From Stackebrandtia nassauensis DSM 44728 (GTDB lineage Bacteria > Actinomycetota > Actinomycetes > Mycobacteriales > Micromonosporaceae), in NCBI RefSeq assembly GCF_000024545.1, contig NC_013947.1:6510001-6574000 (forward strand): DNA of 64,000 nucleotides, given 5' to 3'. The stretch's first letter is position 1; every line of letters begins with the position of its first letter. The notes below the pieces were generated by a model that ran no database searches, was not told the DNA's origin, and saw nothing but the letters and a program-made list of their open reading frames with translations. The translations under genes and the position numbers were made by a program. Below are positions 17,189-24,768 of the stretch, piece after piece.

Positions 17189-17991
17189 CGCCGCAGCACG
17201 TGCGCGACGCCGTCGTCGGTGACGCTGGGGGCGACCTCGTCGGCGGCGGCCTTGATGACGTCGTGGGCCTGACCCAGGGCCACCGAGTGCCCGGCCCAGG
17301 CGAACATGGGCAGGTCGTTGGCGGCGTCACCGAACACGATCGTGTCGGCCGCCGTCACGCCGTAGTGCTCGGCGATGACGGCCAGTCCGGTGGCCTTGGT
17401 GACCCCGGCGGGTCCGACGTCGATCCAGCCGTTGTAGCCGGGTTCCACCTGGTAGAGCGCCGGGTCGAGCCCGACGGTCGCGGCGAGTCGGTCCGCCTCG
17501 GGACAGGGCGCGGCCATGTGCCGGTACGGCACCCACGACAGTCGCGCCACCAGCCGTACCGCGGGTTCGGCGCTCAACGTCTCCCGGTCGACGACCTCGG
17601 CCCATTTGGACTCGAAGTCCCGGTTGAAGTTCGAGGTGTGGTACCACCCGGCCTCGTCGCGTTCGACGGCGAAGGCCACCTTGGGTTCGGCCTCGGTGAA
17701 CCGGCGCACCGCCTCGACCGTGTCGAGCGGGGTCCGGCCAACGATCCGCCCGGCGTCGAGGTCGTAGGTGATGGCCCCGTGCGTGGTGGACACCAGCCCG
17801 TCGGCGAGGTCGAGAGCCGCGATGGTGGGCAGCGCGTCCCAGATGGCGCGCCCGGTCGCCACCGCGACCGGAACACCGGCGGCGCGCACGTCGGCCAGCG
17901 CCTTGACGACGGTGGGGGACGGTGCGAGTCGATGGTTCCCGTAACCGACGACAGTGCCGTCGAGATCGACGACCACGAGTTTCGGTGTCAT
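17176..17991 (-). CDS. HAD-IIB (Cof-type) hydrolase, tandem paralogue
   Basis: A 271-residue Cof-type phosphatase: motif I DLDGT near 9-13, motif II VATGR near 44-48, and the C-terminal motif GDAANDLPMFAWAGHSVALG, closely matching GDAENDLSMFAWAGRSIAVA in the downstream paralogue. The cap domains differ more, which suggests the substrates have diverged. It is the first gene of the pair. serS lies upstream on the same strand, 52 bases away, so readthrough from serS is possible. Confidence 0.85.
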   Translation of the reverse strand: MTPKLVVVDLDGTVVGYGNHRLAPSPTVVKALADVRAAGVPVAVATGRAIWDALPTIAALDLADGLVSTTHGAITYDLDAGRIVGRTPLDTVEAVRRFTEAEPKVAFAVERDEAGWYHTSNFNRDFESKWAEVVDRETLSAEPAVRLVARLSWVPYRHMAAPCPEADRLAATVGLDPALYQVEPGYNGWIDVGPAGVTKATGLAVIAEHYGVTAADTIVFGDAANDLPMFAWAGHSVALGQAHDVIKAAADEVAPSVTDDGVAHVLRRWFG

Positions 17992-18043
17992 TGAACGACA
18001 GTACTCGGCGTGACGGTTCGCGCGCCGTACCTCGTGTCCGATT

Positions 18044-19312
18044 TCACGAGACGGGCTCGAGGACCTCGCGGCCCAGGAACGGCCGCAGCGCCTCGGGCAC
18101 GCGCACCGAACCGTCGGGCTGCTGGTGGTTCTCCAGGATCGCCACGATCCAGCGGGTGGTGGCCAGCGTGCCGTTGAGGGTCGCGGCGGTCTGCGGCTTG
18201 CCGTTCTCGTCGCGGTAGCGGGTACCGAGCCGCCGCGCCTGGAAGGTGCCGCAGTTCGATGTGGATGTCAGCTCGCGGTAGCGTTCCTGGCTCGGGATCC
18301 AGGCCTCGCAGTCGAACTTGCGGGCCGCCGAGGAACCCAGGTCGCCACCGGCGGTGTCGATGACCCGGTAGGGCACCTCGATCTTGGCCAGCATCCGCTC
18401 CTCGAAGCCCAGCAACCGCTCGTGTTCGGCGGCGGCCTCCTCGGGACGGCAGTACGAGAACATCTCGATCTTGTCGAACTGGTGCACCCGGATGATGCCC
18501 CGGGTGTCCTTGCCGTAGCTGCCGGCCTCCTTGCGGAAGCACGACGACCAGGCGGCGTAGCGCTTCGGCTGTTCCAGGTCGAGGATCTCCTTGGCGTGGT
18601 ACGAGGCCAGCGGCACCTCCGAGGTGCCGACCAGGTACAGCTCCTCGTCCTCGAGGTAGTAGACCTCCGAGGCGTGGGCGCCCAGGAAACCGGTGCCCTC
18701 CATGGCTTCGGGCCGCACCATGACCGGCGGGATCATCGGCGTGAAGCCGGTCTCGACGGCCTGCTGGAGCGCCAGGTTGAGCAGCGCCTGCTGTAGCAGC
18801 GCGCCCATGCCGACCAGGTAGTAGAACCGCGAGCCCGAGGTCTTGGCGCCGCGTTCCATGTCGATGGCGCCCAGGATCTCGCCCAGCTCCAGGTGGTCGC
18901 GGCAGGTCTCGGGGACCTTGCGCTCCCCCACCTCGCGCAGCACGACGAAGTCGTCCTCGCCGCCGGCGGGCACGCCCTCCTCGACGATGTTGGGCACCGC
19001 CAGCTGCGCGGCCCGCAGCGTCTCGGCGGCGGCGTTCACCGCGGCCTCGGCGGTCTTGACCTCGCCCGACAGCTCCTTGGTGCGGACGAGCAGCTCCTGC
19101 TTCTCGTCCCCGGAGGCGCGCGACACCCGCTTGCCCAGCTGCTTCTGCTCGGCGCGCAGCGTCTCGAAGCGGGCCAGGGCCTCGCGGTTCGCGGTGTCGG
19201 CGGCGATGAGATCGTCCACGACCTGCTCGGACTCGCCGCGCACCTGCTGGCTGCGGCGGATCAGGTCGGGGTTCTCTCGCACGGTTCGCAGGTCAATCAC
19301 GAGCACAGACAT
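18044..19312 (-). CDS. serS: Seryl-tRNA synthetase
   Basis: A 422-residue class II aminoacyl-tRNA synthetase that charges tRNA-Ser. The start [19 protein letters not shown] is the canonical N-terminus. The tRNA-binding antiparallel coiled coil covers about residues 28-100. Catalytic motif 2 is [14 protein letters not shown] near 257-270, with the specificity segment [10 protein letters not shown], and motif 3 is [16 protein letters not shown] near 380-395. It is essential and cytosolic. An 8-base loop hairpin (CTCGTG/CACGAG) overlaps its stop. Confidence 0.98.
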   Translation of the reverse strand: MSVLVIDLRTVRENPDLIRRSQQVRGESEQVVDDLIAADTANREALARFETLRAEQKQLGKRVSRASGDEKQELLVRTKELSGEVKTAEAAVNAAAETLRAAQLAVPNIVEEGVPAGGEDDFVVLREVGERKVPETCRDHLELGEILGAIDMERGAKTSGSRFYYLVGMGALLQQALLNLALQQAVETGFTPMIPPVMVRPEAMEGTGFLGAHASEVYYLEDEELYLVGTSEVPLASYHAKEILDLEQPKRYAAWSSCFRKEAGSYGKDTRGIIRVHQFDKIEMFSYCRPEEAAAEHERLLGFEERMLAKIEVPYRVIDTAGGDLGSSAARKFDCEAWIPSQERYRELTSTSNCGTFQARRLGTRYRDENGKPQTAATLNGTLATTRWIVAILENHQQPDGSVRVPEALRPFLGREVLEPVS

Positions 19313-19354
19313 TACCGGTCGCGGTATCGCCGTCGCATCTCATATTGTCGTTGC

Positions 19355-19708
19355 GTGACGGTTGAGATGTCGGAAGAGCGTTTCGAGGAACTGGTGTCGG
19401 ACGCGCTCGATCTGGTGCCTCCCGCCCTTATGGACAATCTCGACAACGTGGTGGTGTTGGTCGAGGCCGAGCCGCCGGGTGACGACAAACACCTTCTTGG
19501 CCTGTACGAGGGCTATGCGCTACCCGATCGCGGGTGGGACTATGGCGGGGTGCTGCCCGACAAGATAACGATCTTCCGCGGCCCGCTGTTGCGGATGTGC
19601 CAGACCGAGGAAGAGGTCGTCGACGAGGTGACCATCACCGTCGTCCACGAGATCGCCCACCACTTCGGCATCGACGACGCCCGGCTCCACGAACTGGGCT
19701 GGGGCTGA
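19355..19708 (+). CDS. Minimal zincin-like metallopeptidase (DUF1025 type)
   Basis: A 117-residue protein with the zinc-protease signature HEIAHHFGIDD near residues 101-111: two His and a third ligand Asp in the HExxHxxGxxD arrangement, followed by RLHELGW. Members are small actinobacterial and proteobacterial putative metallopeptidases with unknown substrates. No signal peptide, so probably cytosolic. The GTG start fits a leaderless transcript (CATATT 8 bases upstream, no ribosome-binding site); an ATG 12 bases later is the alternative. It is divergent from serS. Confidence 0.8.
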   Translation: MTVEMSEERFEELVSDALDLVPPALMDNLDNVVVLVEAEPPGDDKHLLGLYEGYALPDRGWDYGGVLPDKITIFRGPLLRMCQTEEEVVDEVTITVVHEIAHHFGIDDARLHELGWG

Positions 19709-19713
19709 CCGCG

Positions 19714-20349
19714 ATGATGTCGACGGCCCAACTGCTCGCGTTCACCGCCATGGCCTTCGTGGTCATCGTCGTGCCCGGTCCCAGCGTGCTGTTCATCGTC
19801 GGCAAGGCGCTGGCGCACGGACGCAGGTACGCGATGGCGTCGCTGGCCGGCAACACGCTCGGCGCGTTCGTGCTGGTTCTGCTGGTCGCCTTCGGCGTCG
19901 GCACCGTCGTCGAGAAGTCCATTGTGGCTCTGATGGTGCTGAAGCTCGCGGGTGCGGCCTACCTGATCTTCCTGGGCGTCAAGGCGTGGCGGGCTCGCGG
20001 CGCGACGACCTCCTTCGACTCCGGCGGTCGGCAACGCGGCGCGTTCCGCACCAGTGTGGACGGTTTTGTGGTCGGCGTGACCAACCCGAAGACGCTGGTG
20101 TTCTTCACCGCCGCCCTGCCGCAGTTCGTGGATCCCCACAGCGGCTGGGTGCCGCTGCAGATGCTGCTGCTCGGCCTGATCTTCCTGGGCATCGCGGCGA
20201 TCAGCGACGCCACCTGGGGCATGGCCGCCGCGGCGGCCCGCAACTGGTTCGGCCGCTCGCCGCGCCGGATGCGCACCGTCGGCGGCGCGGGCGGAATCTC
20301 GATGATCACGCTGGGCGTGACGCTGGCGGTCACCGGCAACAGCAAATAG
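19714..20349 (+). CDS. LysE-family amino-acid exporter
   Basis: A 211-residue plasma-membrane protein with about six helices. The RhtB/LysE hallmark VVPGPSVLFIVGKALAHGRR lies near residues 20-39 and is followed by GNTLGAFVL. A second motif TNPKTLVFFTAALPQF lies near residue 130. The family exports lysine, homoserine, threonine or other amino acids. Only 5 bases separate it from the metallopeptidase, so they are co-transcribed; a link between peptide breakdown and amino-acid export is possible but speculative. Confidence 0.9.
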   Translation: MMSTAQLLAFTAMAFVVIVVPGPSVLFIVGKALAHGRRYAMASLAGNTLGAFVLVLLVAFGVGTVVEKSIVALMVLKLAGAAYLIFLGVKAWRARGATTSFDSGGRQRGAFRTSVDGFVVGVTNPKTLVFFTAALPQFVDPHSGWVPLQMLLLGLIFLGIAAISDATWGMAAAAARNWFGRSPRRMRTVGGAGGISMITLGVTLAVTGNSK

Positions 20350-20354
20350 CCGGG

Positions 20355-21164
20355 CTAGGCCGCCTGGCAGCTGGGGCACCAGAACAGGTTGCGGCCCTGG
20401 TGTTTGGCGATGGCCACCGCGGTTCCGCACACCAGGCACGGTTTGCCGTCACGCCGGTAGACATAGACCTCGCCGCCGTGCCGGTCGACTCGCGGTTCGC
20501 GGCCCATGGCCTCGGGCAGGTGCTCGGCGCGGACGGTGTCGATGCGGCCCAGCTTGACGCCCTCTCGCATCAGCTCGACCAGGTCGGCCCACACCGCGTC
20601 CCATTCGGCTTCGGTCATCGCCGTCCCGGGACGCATCGGGTCGATGCCGTGCCTAAACAGCACCTCGGCCCGGTAGATGTTGCCGACGCCCGACACGATC
20701 GCCTGGTCCATCAGCAGGGTCCCGATATCGCGTTTGGAGCGGGAGATCAGCCGCCACGCCGCGTCCGGGTCGGCGTCGGCGCGCAGCGGGTCGGGCCCGA
20801 TCCGGTCGTGCACGGCCTGTTTCTCGTCCGGACCGATGAGCTCGCACACGGCCGGGCCGCGCAGGTCGCTGTAGGCGCGCTCGCCCTCCAGCCGCAGCCG
20901 CACCGCGCCCTCGACCGCCGGAGCGGGCGGTTCGCCGAAGGCGACCTTGCCGTAGATGCCCAGGTGGATCCGGATCCACTGCTGACCTTCGAACTCCAGG
21001 AACAGCTGTTTGCCGTGGGCCTCGGTGCCGGTCATCGACAGGCCGTCGAGCCGCTTGGCGGAGTCGGCGAATCGTCCCTGCGGACTCGACACGGCCAGCG
21101 GGCCGCCGGTGAACGCGGTGGCGTAACGGTCCGCCAGGCGGTGGATGACGTGTCCTTCGGGCAT
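20355..21164 (-). CDS. Fpg/Nei-family DNA glycosylase (Nei2-like)
   Basis: A 269-residue base-excision-repair enzyme. The start MPEGH is the hallmark: after Met removal Pro is the Schiff-base nucleophile, followed by catalytic Glu. The H2TH region (GVGNIYRAEVLF near 172) binds DNA, and a C-terminal Cys4 zinc finger (CLVC ... CPSC) is present. The MPEGHVIHRLA start resembles mycobacterial Nei2 and Nei-like endonuclease VIII, so oxidised pyrimidines are the likely substrates. It converges on the LysE gene with a 5-base gap. The 12 codons upstream are not part of the domain. Confidence 0.93.
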   Translation of the reverse strand: MPEGHVIHRLADRYATAFTGGPLAVSSPQGRFADSAKRLDGLSMTGTEAHGKQLFLEFEGQQWIRIHLGIYGKVAFGEPPAPAVEGAVRLRLEGERAYSDLRGPAVCELIGPDEKQAVHDRIGPDPLRADADPDAAWRLISRSKRDIGTLLMDQAIVSGVGNIYRAEVLFRHGIDPMRPGTAMTEAEWDAVWADLVELMREGVKLGRIDTVRAEHLPEAMGREPRVDRHGGEVYVYRRDGKPCLVCGTAVAIAKHQGRNLFWCPSCQAA

Positions 21165-21181
21165 GGCGGGGACGATACCGA

Positions 21182-22072
21182 TTACGGCCGGTGCAACCAT
21201 TCCAGGGCTTCGGACGGCGCCAGGTCGGCGACGCGGTCGTGGTAGCGCGCCAGTTCGGCGTCGGTGAGCACCTCACGGCCGGTGCCGGATCTGCCCTGCC
21301 GGAAGAACGCGGCGGCGTCCTTGAAGACGCCACTGCGGTCCGGGGCCAGTTTCTTGTTGTTGCTCTTCATCTGTTCGAAGGTCGCGGCCTCCACCAGGCG
21401 CGGCCAGGTACGTTCGTCCACTTCGAAGCCGAGCCGCTCGGCGAGGCCGCGCATCTGTCCGTCCAGGTCGGACTTCAGATCGGCGTAGTGCAGCAGTGTG
21501 ATGTTGGGCTGGTCGCGACGCTCCCAGGCGTCGCGCAGGTGGTGCATGGCGCCGGGAAGCGAATCGGTGGCCTCACGGGGATCGACGTCGCGGTCGATCC
21601 ATTCGAGCAGCCAGTCGCGCAGCGGCGGGCGGGGCGGCTCGGGTTCGGCGGGTTCGGGCAGGCCGATGAGTTCGCGCACCCGATCCCGGTCGAGGTTGTT
21701 GCCGTGGTGGTACAGGGAGACCGCCATGTCCAGCGGGTGCCGGAACACCACGAGGTAATGCGCGCGCGGGTCGACGGGGACACCGTCCAAAGGGGTGTGT
21801 GTCTTGATGAAACGACGGTGGGTCTGGGCTTCCAGGGCCGCGATCACGGCCTCGCGGGGTTCCACGAGATGGTCCAGCCAGGGCGAGAGCTCGGGCAGCG
21901 GCCGGGGCGGTTCGGGGGTGCCGAAGATCAGCAACGCGCAGATCATCTGGGTCCAGGTGGTGCCGCTCTTGGAGCGGGTGCTGATGACGATGTCGCCGTC
22001 GCGGAACCGGAAGCCGGTCCAGCGGGCGCTGTCCTCGTCGTAGGCGGTGTAGCGGTGGAAGGTCGGGGACAT
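21182..22072 (-). CDS. PAPS-dependent sulfotransferase
   Basis: A 296-residue cytosolic-type sulfotransferase. The 5'-phosphosulfate loop is SKSGTTWTQ near residues 34-42, the 3'-phosphate motif is FRHPLDMAVSLYHH near 112-125, and the C-terminal loop RQGRSGTGREVL near 261-272 corresponds to the RKGxxGDW box. It transfers sulfate from PAPS to a hydroxyl or amine of an unknown small molecule or lipid. It ends 17 bases before the DNA-glycosylase start on the same strand, so the two may be co-transcribed. Confidence 0.9.
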   Translation of the reverse strand: MSPTFHRYTAYDEDSARWTGFRFRDGDIVISTRSKSGTTWTQMICALLIFGTPEPPRPLPELSPWLDHLVEPREAVIAALEAQTHRRFIKTHTPLDGVPVDPRAHYLVVFRHPLDMAVSLYHHGNNLDRDRVRELIGLPEPAEPEPPRPPLRDWLLEWIDRDVDPREATDSLPGAMHHLRDAWERRDQPNITLLHYADLKSDLDGQMRGLAERLGFEVDERTWPRLVEAATFEQMKSNNKKLAPDRSGVFKDAAAFFRQGRSGTGREVLTDAELARYHDRVADLAPSEALEWLHRP

Positions 22073-22259
22073 CCGCAGAGACTACGACGGGGCGGCCGGG
22101 GCGGCTCGCGAATTTCCGTCACCCATTGGACATTTAAATTTGTGAATCTTTTTCTCGTTTTGTCTTGCCCCCACTTATTACTTCTCGGTAACGTACGTGT
22201 TGCCCCATTCGACCGTTTGATCCCTTGCGGGACATGCATTCGAGTAAAGGAACGCCCCC

Positions 22260-22727
22260 ATGAGAACCCTCGGCAAACTGATCGGACTGTCGGCTTTCGC
22301 CATGACGCTGGCGATACCGGCGGCGGCGCAGGCAGCCGCCGCCAACCTCGTCGACGGCACCGTCGCCACCAGCGGCACCAACTGCAGCTGGACGAACGCG
22401 GCCACCAGCGACAATCCCCCCAACACGCTCACCATCGACCAGGCCAGCGTCTCGGTCACCTGCGACGACGGCACCCCGATCACCCTCAACAACTCTCCAC
22501 AGGTGACGTTCGACGACGGCGCGGGCACCGCGACCGTCGACAAGCTCAACATCACCGGCACCAAGTCGGGGATCAGCTGCACCTACGAGGCCACCGGAGT
22601 ACAGTTCGCCCGCACCGGCGACACCCGGGACTACACCGGTGGCCCCATCTCGGCGGGTAAGACCGACGGCAGCATCCTGTGCCCCGGAACGATGACGCTC
22701 GACAGCGCGGCGGTGTCGTTCCACTGA
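22260..22727 (+). CDS. Secreted hypothetical protein
   Basis: A 155-residue exported protein. A Sec signal peptide is clear: MRTLGKL, a hydrophobic core LSAFAMTLAIPAAA, and a cleavage site near AQA-AAAN at about residues 25-27. The mature part is rich in Thr, Ser, Asp and Gly, probably all beta, with four cysteines (NCSW, VTCDD, ISCTY, ILCPG) that could form two disulfides. No known domain recognised. A good AAAGGA site precedes the ATG. The AT-rich 187-base gap upstream (22073-22259) should hold its promoter. A terminator follows directly. Confidence 0.75.
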   Translation: MRTLGKLIGLSAFAMTLAIPAAAQAAAANLVDGTVATSGTNCSWTNAATSDNPPNTLTIDQASVSVTCDDGTPITLNNSPQVTFDDGAGTATVDKLNITGTKSGISCTYEATGVQFARTGDTRDYTGGPISAGKTDGSILCPGTMTLDSAAVSFH

Positions 22728-22738
22728 TCCCGAACCGG

Positions 22739-22769
22739 CGTGCGGGGCTCCGTTGTGGAGTCCCGCACG
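22739..22769. terminator. Hairpin terminator between convergent genes
   Basis: CGTGCGGGGCTCC pairs with GGAGTCCCGCACG (one G-T wobble) around GTTGT and is followed by TTT on the plus strand. It follows the secreted-protein stop by about 10 bases and probably also serves the convergent double-MerR gene. Confidence 0.8.
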
Positions 22770-22785
22770 TTTCGGTTGCCGGGGC

Positions 22786-23520
22786 CTAGCCGATGGGCGC
22801 CCGGCGTTCCAGGTAGTCGCTCAGCTTCGTGGCACTGTGGAGCATGGCCAGCCCCCGCGCGGTGAGCCGTCGCCGCCAGTCGGCCAGCGACGCGGCCAAC
22901 GTACCGGTACCGCCGACGGTCCGGATCTGTTCGACAACCGTGGCTATGTGCTCCAACGGATAGCCGCCGCGCCGAAGCAGGTGAGCCAGTTCCGCGTCGC
23001 GAATGTCCTTGGAGCCGTAGACGCGGTAACCAGTGGCTCGGTTTCGTTCCGGGACAAGGATTCCCGCCTCCTCCCAGTTCCGCAGCGTCGCCGGAGTGAC
23101 CCGCAGCCGATGAGCCAGGTCGCCGATGGTCCAGGGCAAGCTCTCCGGCGATGGACCAGGAACGGTGTGGCCGTCGGCGGCAGTGCGAGCTTCCGCGTCG
23201 TCCATCAGATTGCCAATGGCGTTCTCCACGGCGGCAAGGGTTTCGCGGTCGCGCAGCAGCTGCTGGTGGCCACGGTCGATGACCAGCAGGGCATGATCGA
23301 CGTCGTCGTCGTGGACGTCGGTCATGATCTGGCCCGCCGCCTCGTGCCCGTAAGCGGGGATGAGCGCCAGGTACGCGCGCAGCGCCGCCGCGTGCGCCTC
23401 GGTGTAGATCCGGTACCCGGACGCGGTGCGCTCGGCGCTGGGCAGGTAGCCGTCTCGCTCGTAGTTGCGGACGGCTTGGGTCGAGATGCCGTGTTCGGCG
23501 GCTAGATCGGTCGGCCTCAT
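22786..23520 (-). CDS. Double-HTH MerR regulator (TioE-like)
   Basis: A 244-residue protein with two MerR DNA-binding domains in one chain. The first is residues 1-70 (DLAAEHGISTQAVRNYERDG, then RTASGYRIY). The second is about 125-195 (IGDLAHRLRVTPATLRNWEE, then RNRATGYRVY). Ordinary MerR proteins have one such domain and dimerise; this architecture resembles the TioE family and could bind DNA as a pseudo-dimer. It is divergent from an erythromycin-esterase-family gene, a recurrent TioE pairing as I recall. The shared gap holds inverted half-sites. Likely an antibiotic- or drug-sensing regulator (inference). Confidence 0.85.
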   Translation of the reverse strand: MRPTDLAAEHGISTQAVRNYERDGYLPSAERTASGYRIYTEAHAAALRAYLALIPAYGHEAAGQIMTDVHDDDVDHALLVIDRGHQQLLRDRETLAAVENAIGNLMDDAEARTAADGHTVPGPSPESLPWTIGDLAHRLRVTPATLRNWEEAGILVPERNRATGYRVYGSKDIRDAELAHLLRRGGYPLEHIATVVEQIRTVGGTGTLAASLADWRRRLTARGLAMLHSATKLSDYLERRAPIG

Positions 23521-23532
23521 GTGTATCACCGG

Positions 23533-23583
23533 TTTGAGACTTTACACCCCGCTCTCGCGCTCGGATTCGCGAAAGTCTCAACC
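23533..23583. promoter_or_regulatory. Widely spaced inverted half-sites in the TioE/esterase divergent region
   Basis: TTGAGACTTT (23534-23543) is repeated in inverted form as AAAGTCTCAA (23572-23581), 28 bases apart, with CGG/CCG flanks extending the match save for one extra T. The spacing is too long for a simple hairpin terminator and fits two binding sites of the adjacent regulator, one per promoter. Confidence 0.6.
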
Positions 23584-23610
23584 GTCTTTTCAACGATACG
23601 CTTTAATCTC

Positions 23611-24768
23611 ATGACCAAACAGATTCAAGAGTTCATCAACCCGTCAACCGAGCTGCTGGGCCTTGGCGAAGCCTCGCACGCGGTCCCCGCCTTCGGCCGG
23701 ATCCGCAACGAGCTGTTCGCCCAACTGGTCGACAACGGCTTCCGCTCCTTCGCGCTGGAGTCCGATCGCGTGGCAGGTCAGCTCGTCAACGACTACGTCC
23801 TCGGCCGAGAAGGCACTCTGGACGATGCCATGAGCCGGGGCTTCTCACACGGCTTCGGGACCCAGCCCGCCAACCGGGACCTGGTCGCCTGGATGCGCGA
23901 GTACAACGACGGCCGTCCCTCCGAAGAGCAACTGACCTTCCACGGTTTCGACGTCCCATTCGAGACCGTCAACGTTCCCAGTCCGCGAACCCACCTCGAG
24001 CACGCCCGCGACTTTCTGGGGCTCGACGTCGACATCGCCGCGCTCGCCGGAGCCGACGAGCGTTGGGACAGTACGGAAGCGGTCATGGTCGCCAGCAAGT
24101 CCCCCGGCCTGTCGGTCGAGGCGCAACAGCTGCGGGTGATCGCCGAGGACATGCTCACCACGCTGTACACGCAGGCTCCGAGTCTGATCGCGGCGACGTC
24201 ACGGGATCGCTGGCACCGGGTCCGGATCCACGTCACCGCCGCTCTTCAACTGCTGCAATACCACCGACTGGCCGCCGACCCCATTGAGGACAATCCCCGC
24301 TGGAATCGCATGTGCGCCACCCGGGACGCGTTCATGGCCCAGAACCTGCTGGACATCCGCCAGGCCGAGGGCGATCGTGGGCCGACGCTGGTCTACGCGT
24401 CCAACCTGCACCTGAAGCGCGGCCTAAGCACTATGGACATGGGCCCGATGACGATGGAGTGGTTCGGAGCCGGGGCGATCATGGCCCCGCTGCTGGGCGA
24501 ACGGTACACGGTCATCGCGAGCAGCCTGGGCCGCAGCGACGGCATCGAACTGGCCGAGCCGGAGGCCGCCACCTACGAGGCGCAGTTGCAGAACCGGGTC
24601 CCCGACTGGGATCTCGTACCGGCCGCTGTGGTCACCGCCGCGAACGTCCGCACCGACCCGACCCCGCGACAGGGCTATTTCCCGCTGGACGAGCCGACCA
24701 TCGACGGCGTCGACGCGATCTGGCACGTCAACGACGGCGGCGAGACACGGTGGCAATGGCCCTCGTGA
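23611..24768 (+). CDS. Erythromycin-esterase-family protein
   Basis: A 385-residue protein of the EreA/EreB-like superfamily. Visible family elements are LLGLGEASHA near residues 16-25 with the catalytic Glu and His, FRSFALESDR near 46-55, FSHGFGTQ near 79, MREYN, and the VYASNLHLKRG segment with another active-site His near 265. True EreA/B hydrolyse the macrolide lactone, but many homologues have other or unknown substrates. The start MTKQIQEF was chosen; the frame upstream covers the operator region. It is divergent from the double-MerR regulator, consistent with inducible resistance or detoxification. Confidence 0.85.
   Translation: MTKQIQEFINPSTELLGLGEASHAVPAFGRIRNELFAQLVDNGFRSFALESDRVAGQLVNDYVLGREGTLDDAMSRGFSHGFGTQPANRDLVAWMREYNDGRPSEEQLTFHGFDVPFETVNVPSPRTHLEHARDFLGLDVDIAALAGADERWDSTEAVMVASKSPGLSVEAQQLRVIAEDMLTTLYTQAPSLIAATSRDRWHRVRIHVTAALQLLQYHRLAADPIEDNPRWNRMCATRDAFMAQNLLDIRQAEGDRGPTLVYASNLHLKRGLSTMDMGPMTMEWFGAGAIMAPLLGERYTVIASSLGRSDGIELAEPEAATYEAQLQNRVPDWDLVPAAVVTAANVRTDPTPRQGYFPLDEPTIDGVDAIWHVNDGGETRWQWPS

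Noticed and set aside
18031..18050. Hairpin CTCGTG/CACGAG at the serS stop
   Set aside because: A 6-bp stem with an 8-base loop and no T-run is too weak to call a terminator with confidence; it is mentioned only under serS.
19313..19354. T-box or other riboswitch upstream of serS
   Set aside because: The gap to the divergent gene is about 42 bases, too short for a T-box leader.
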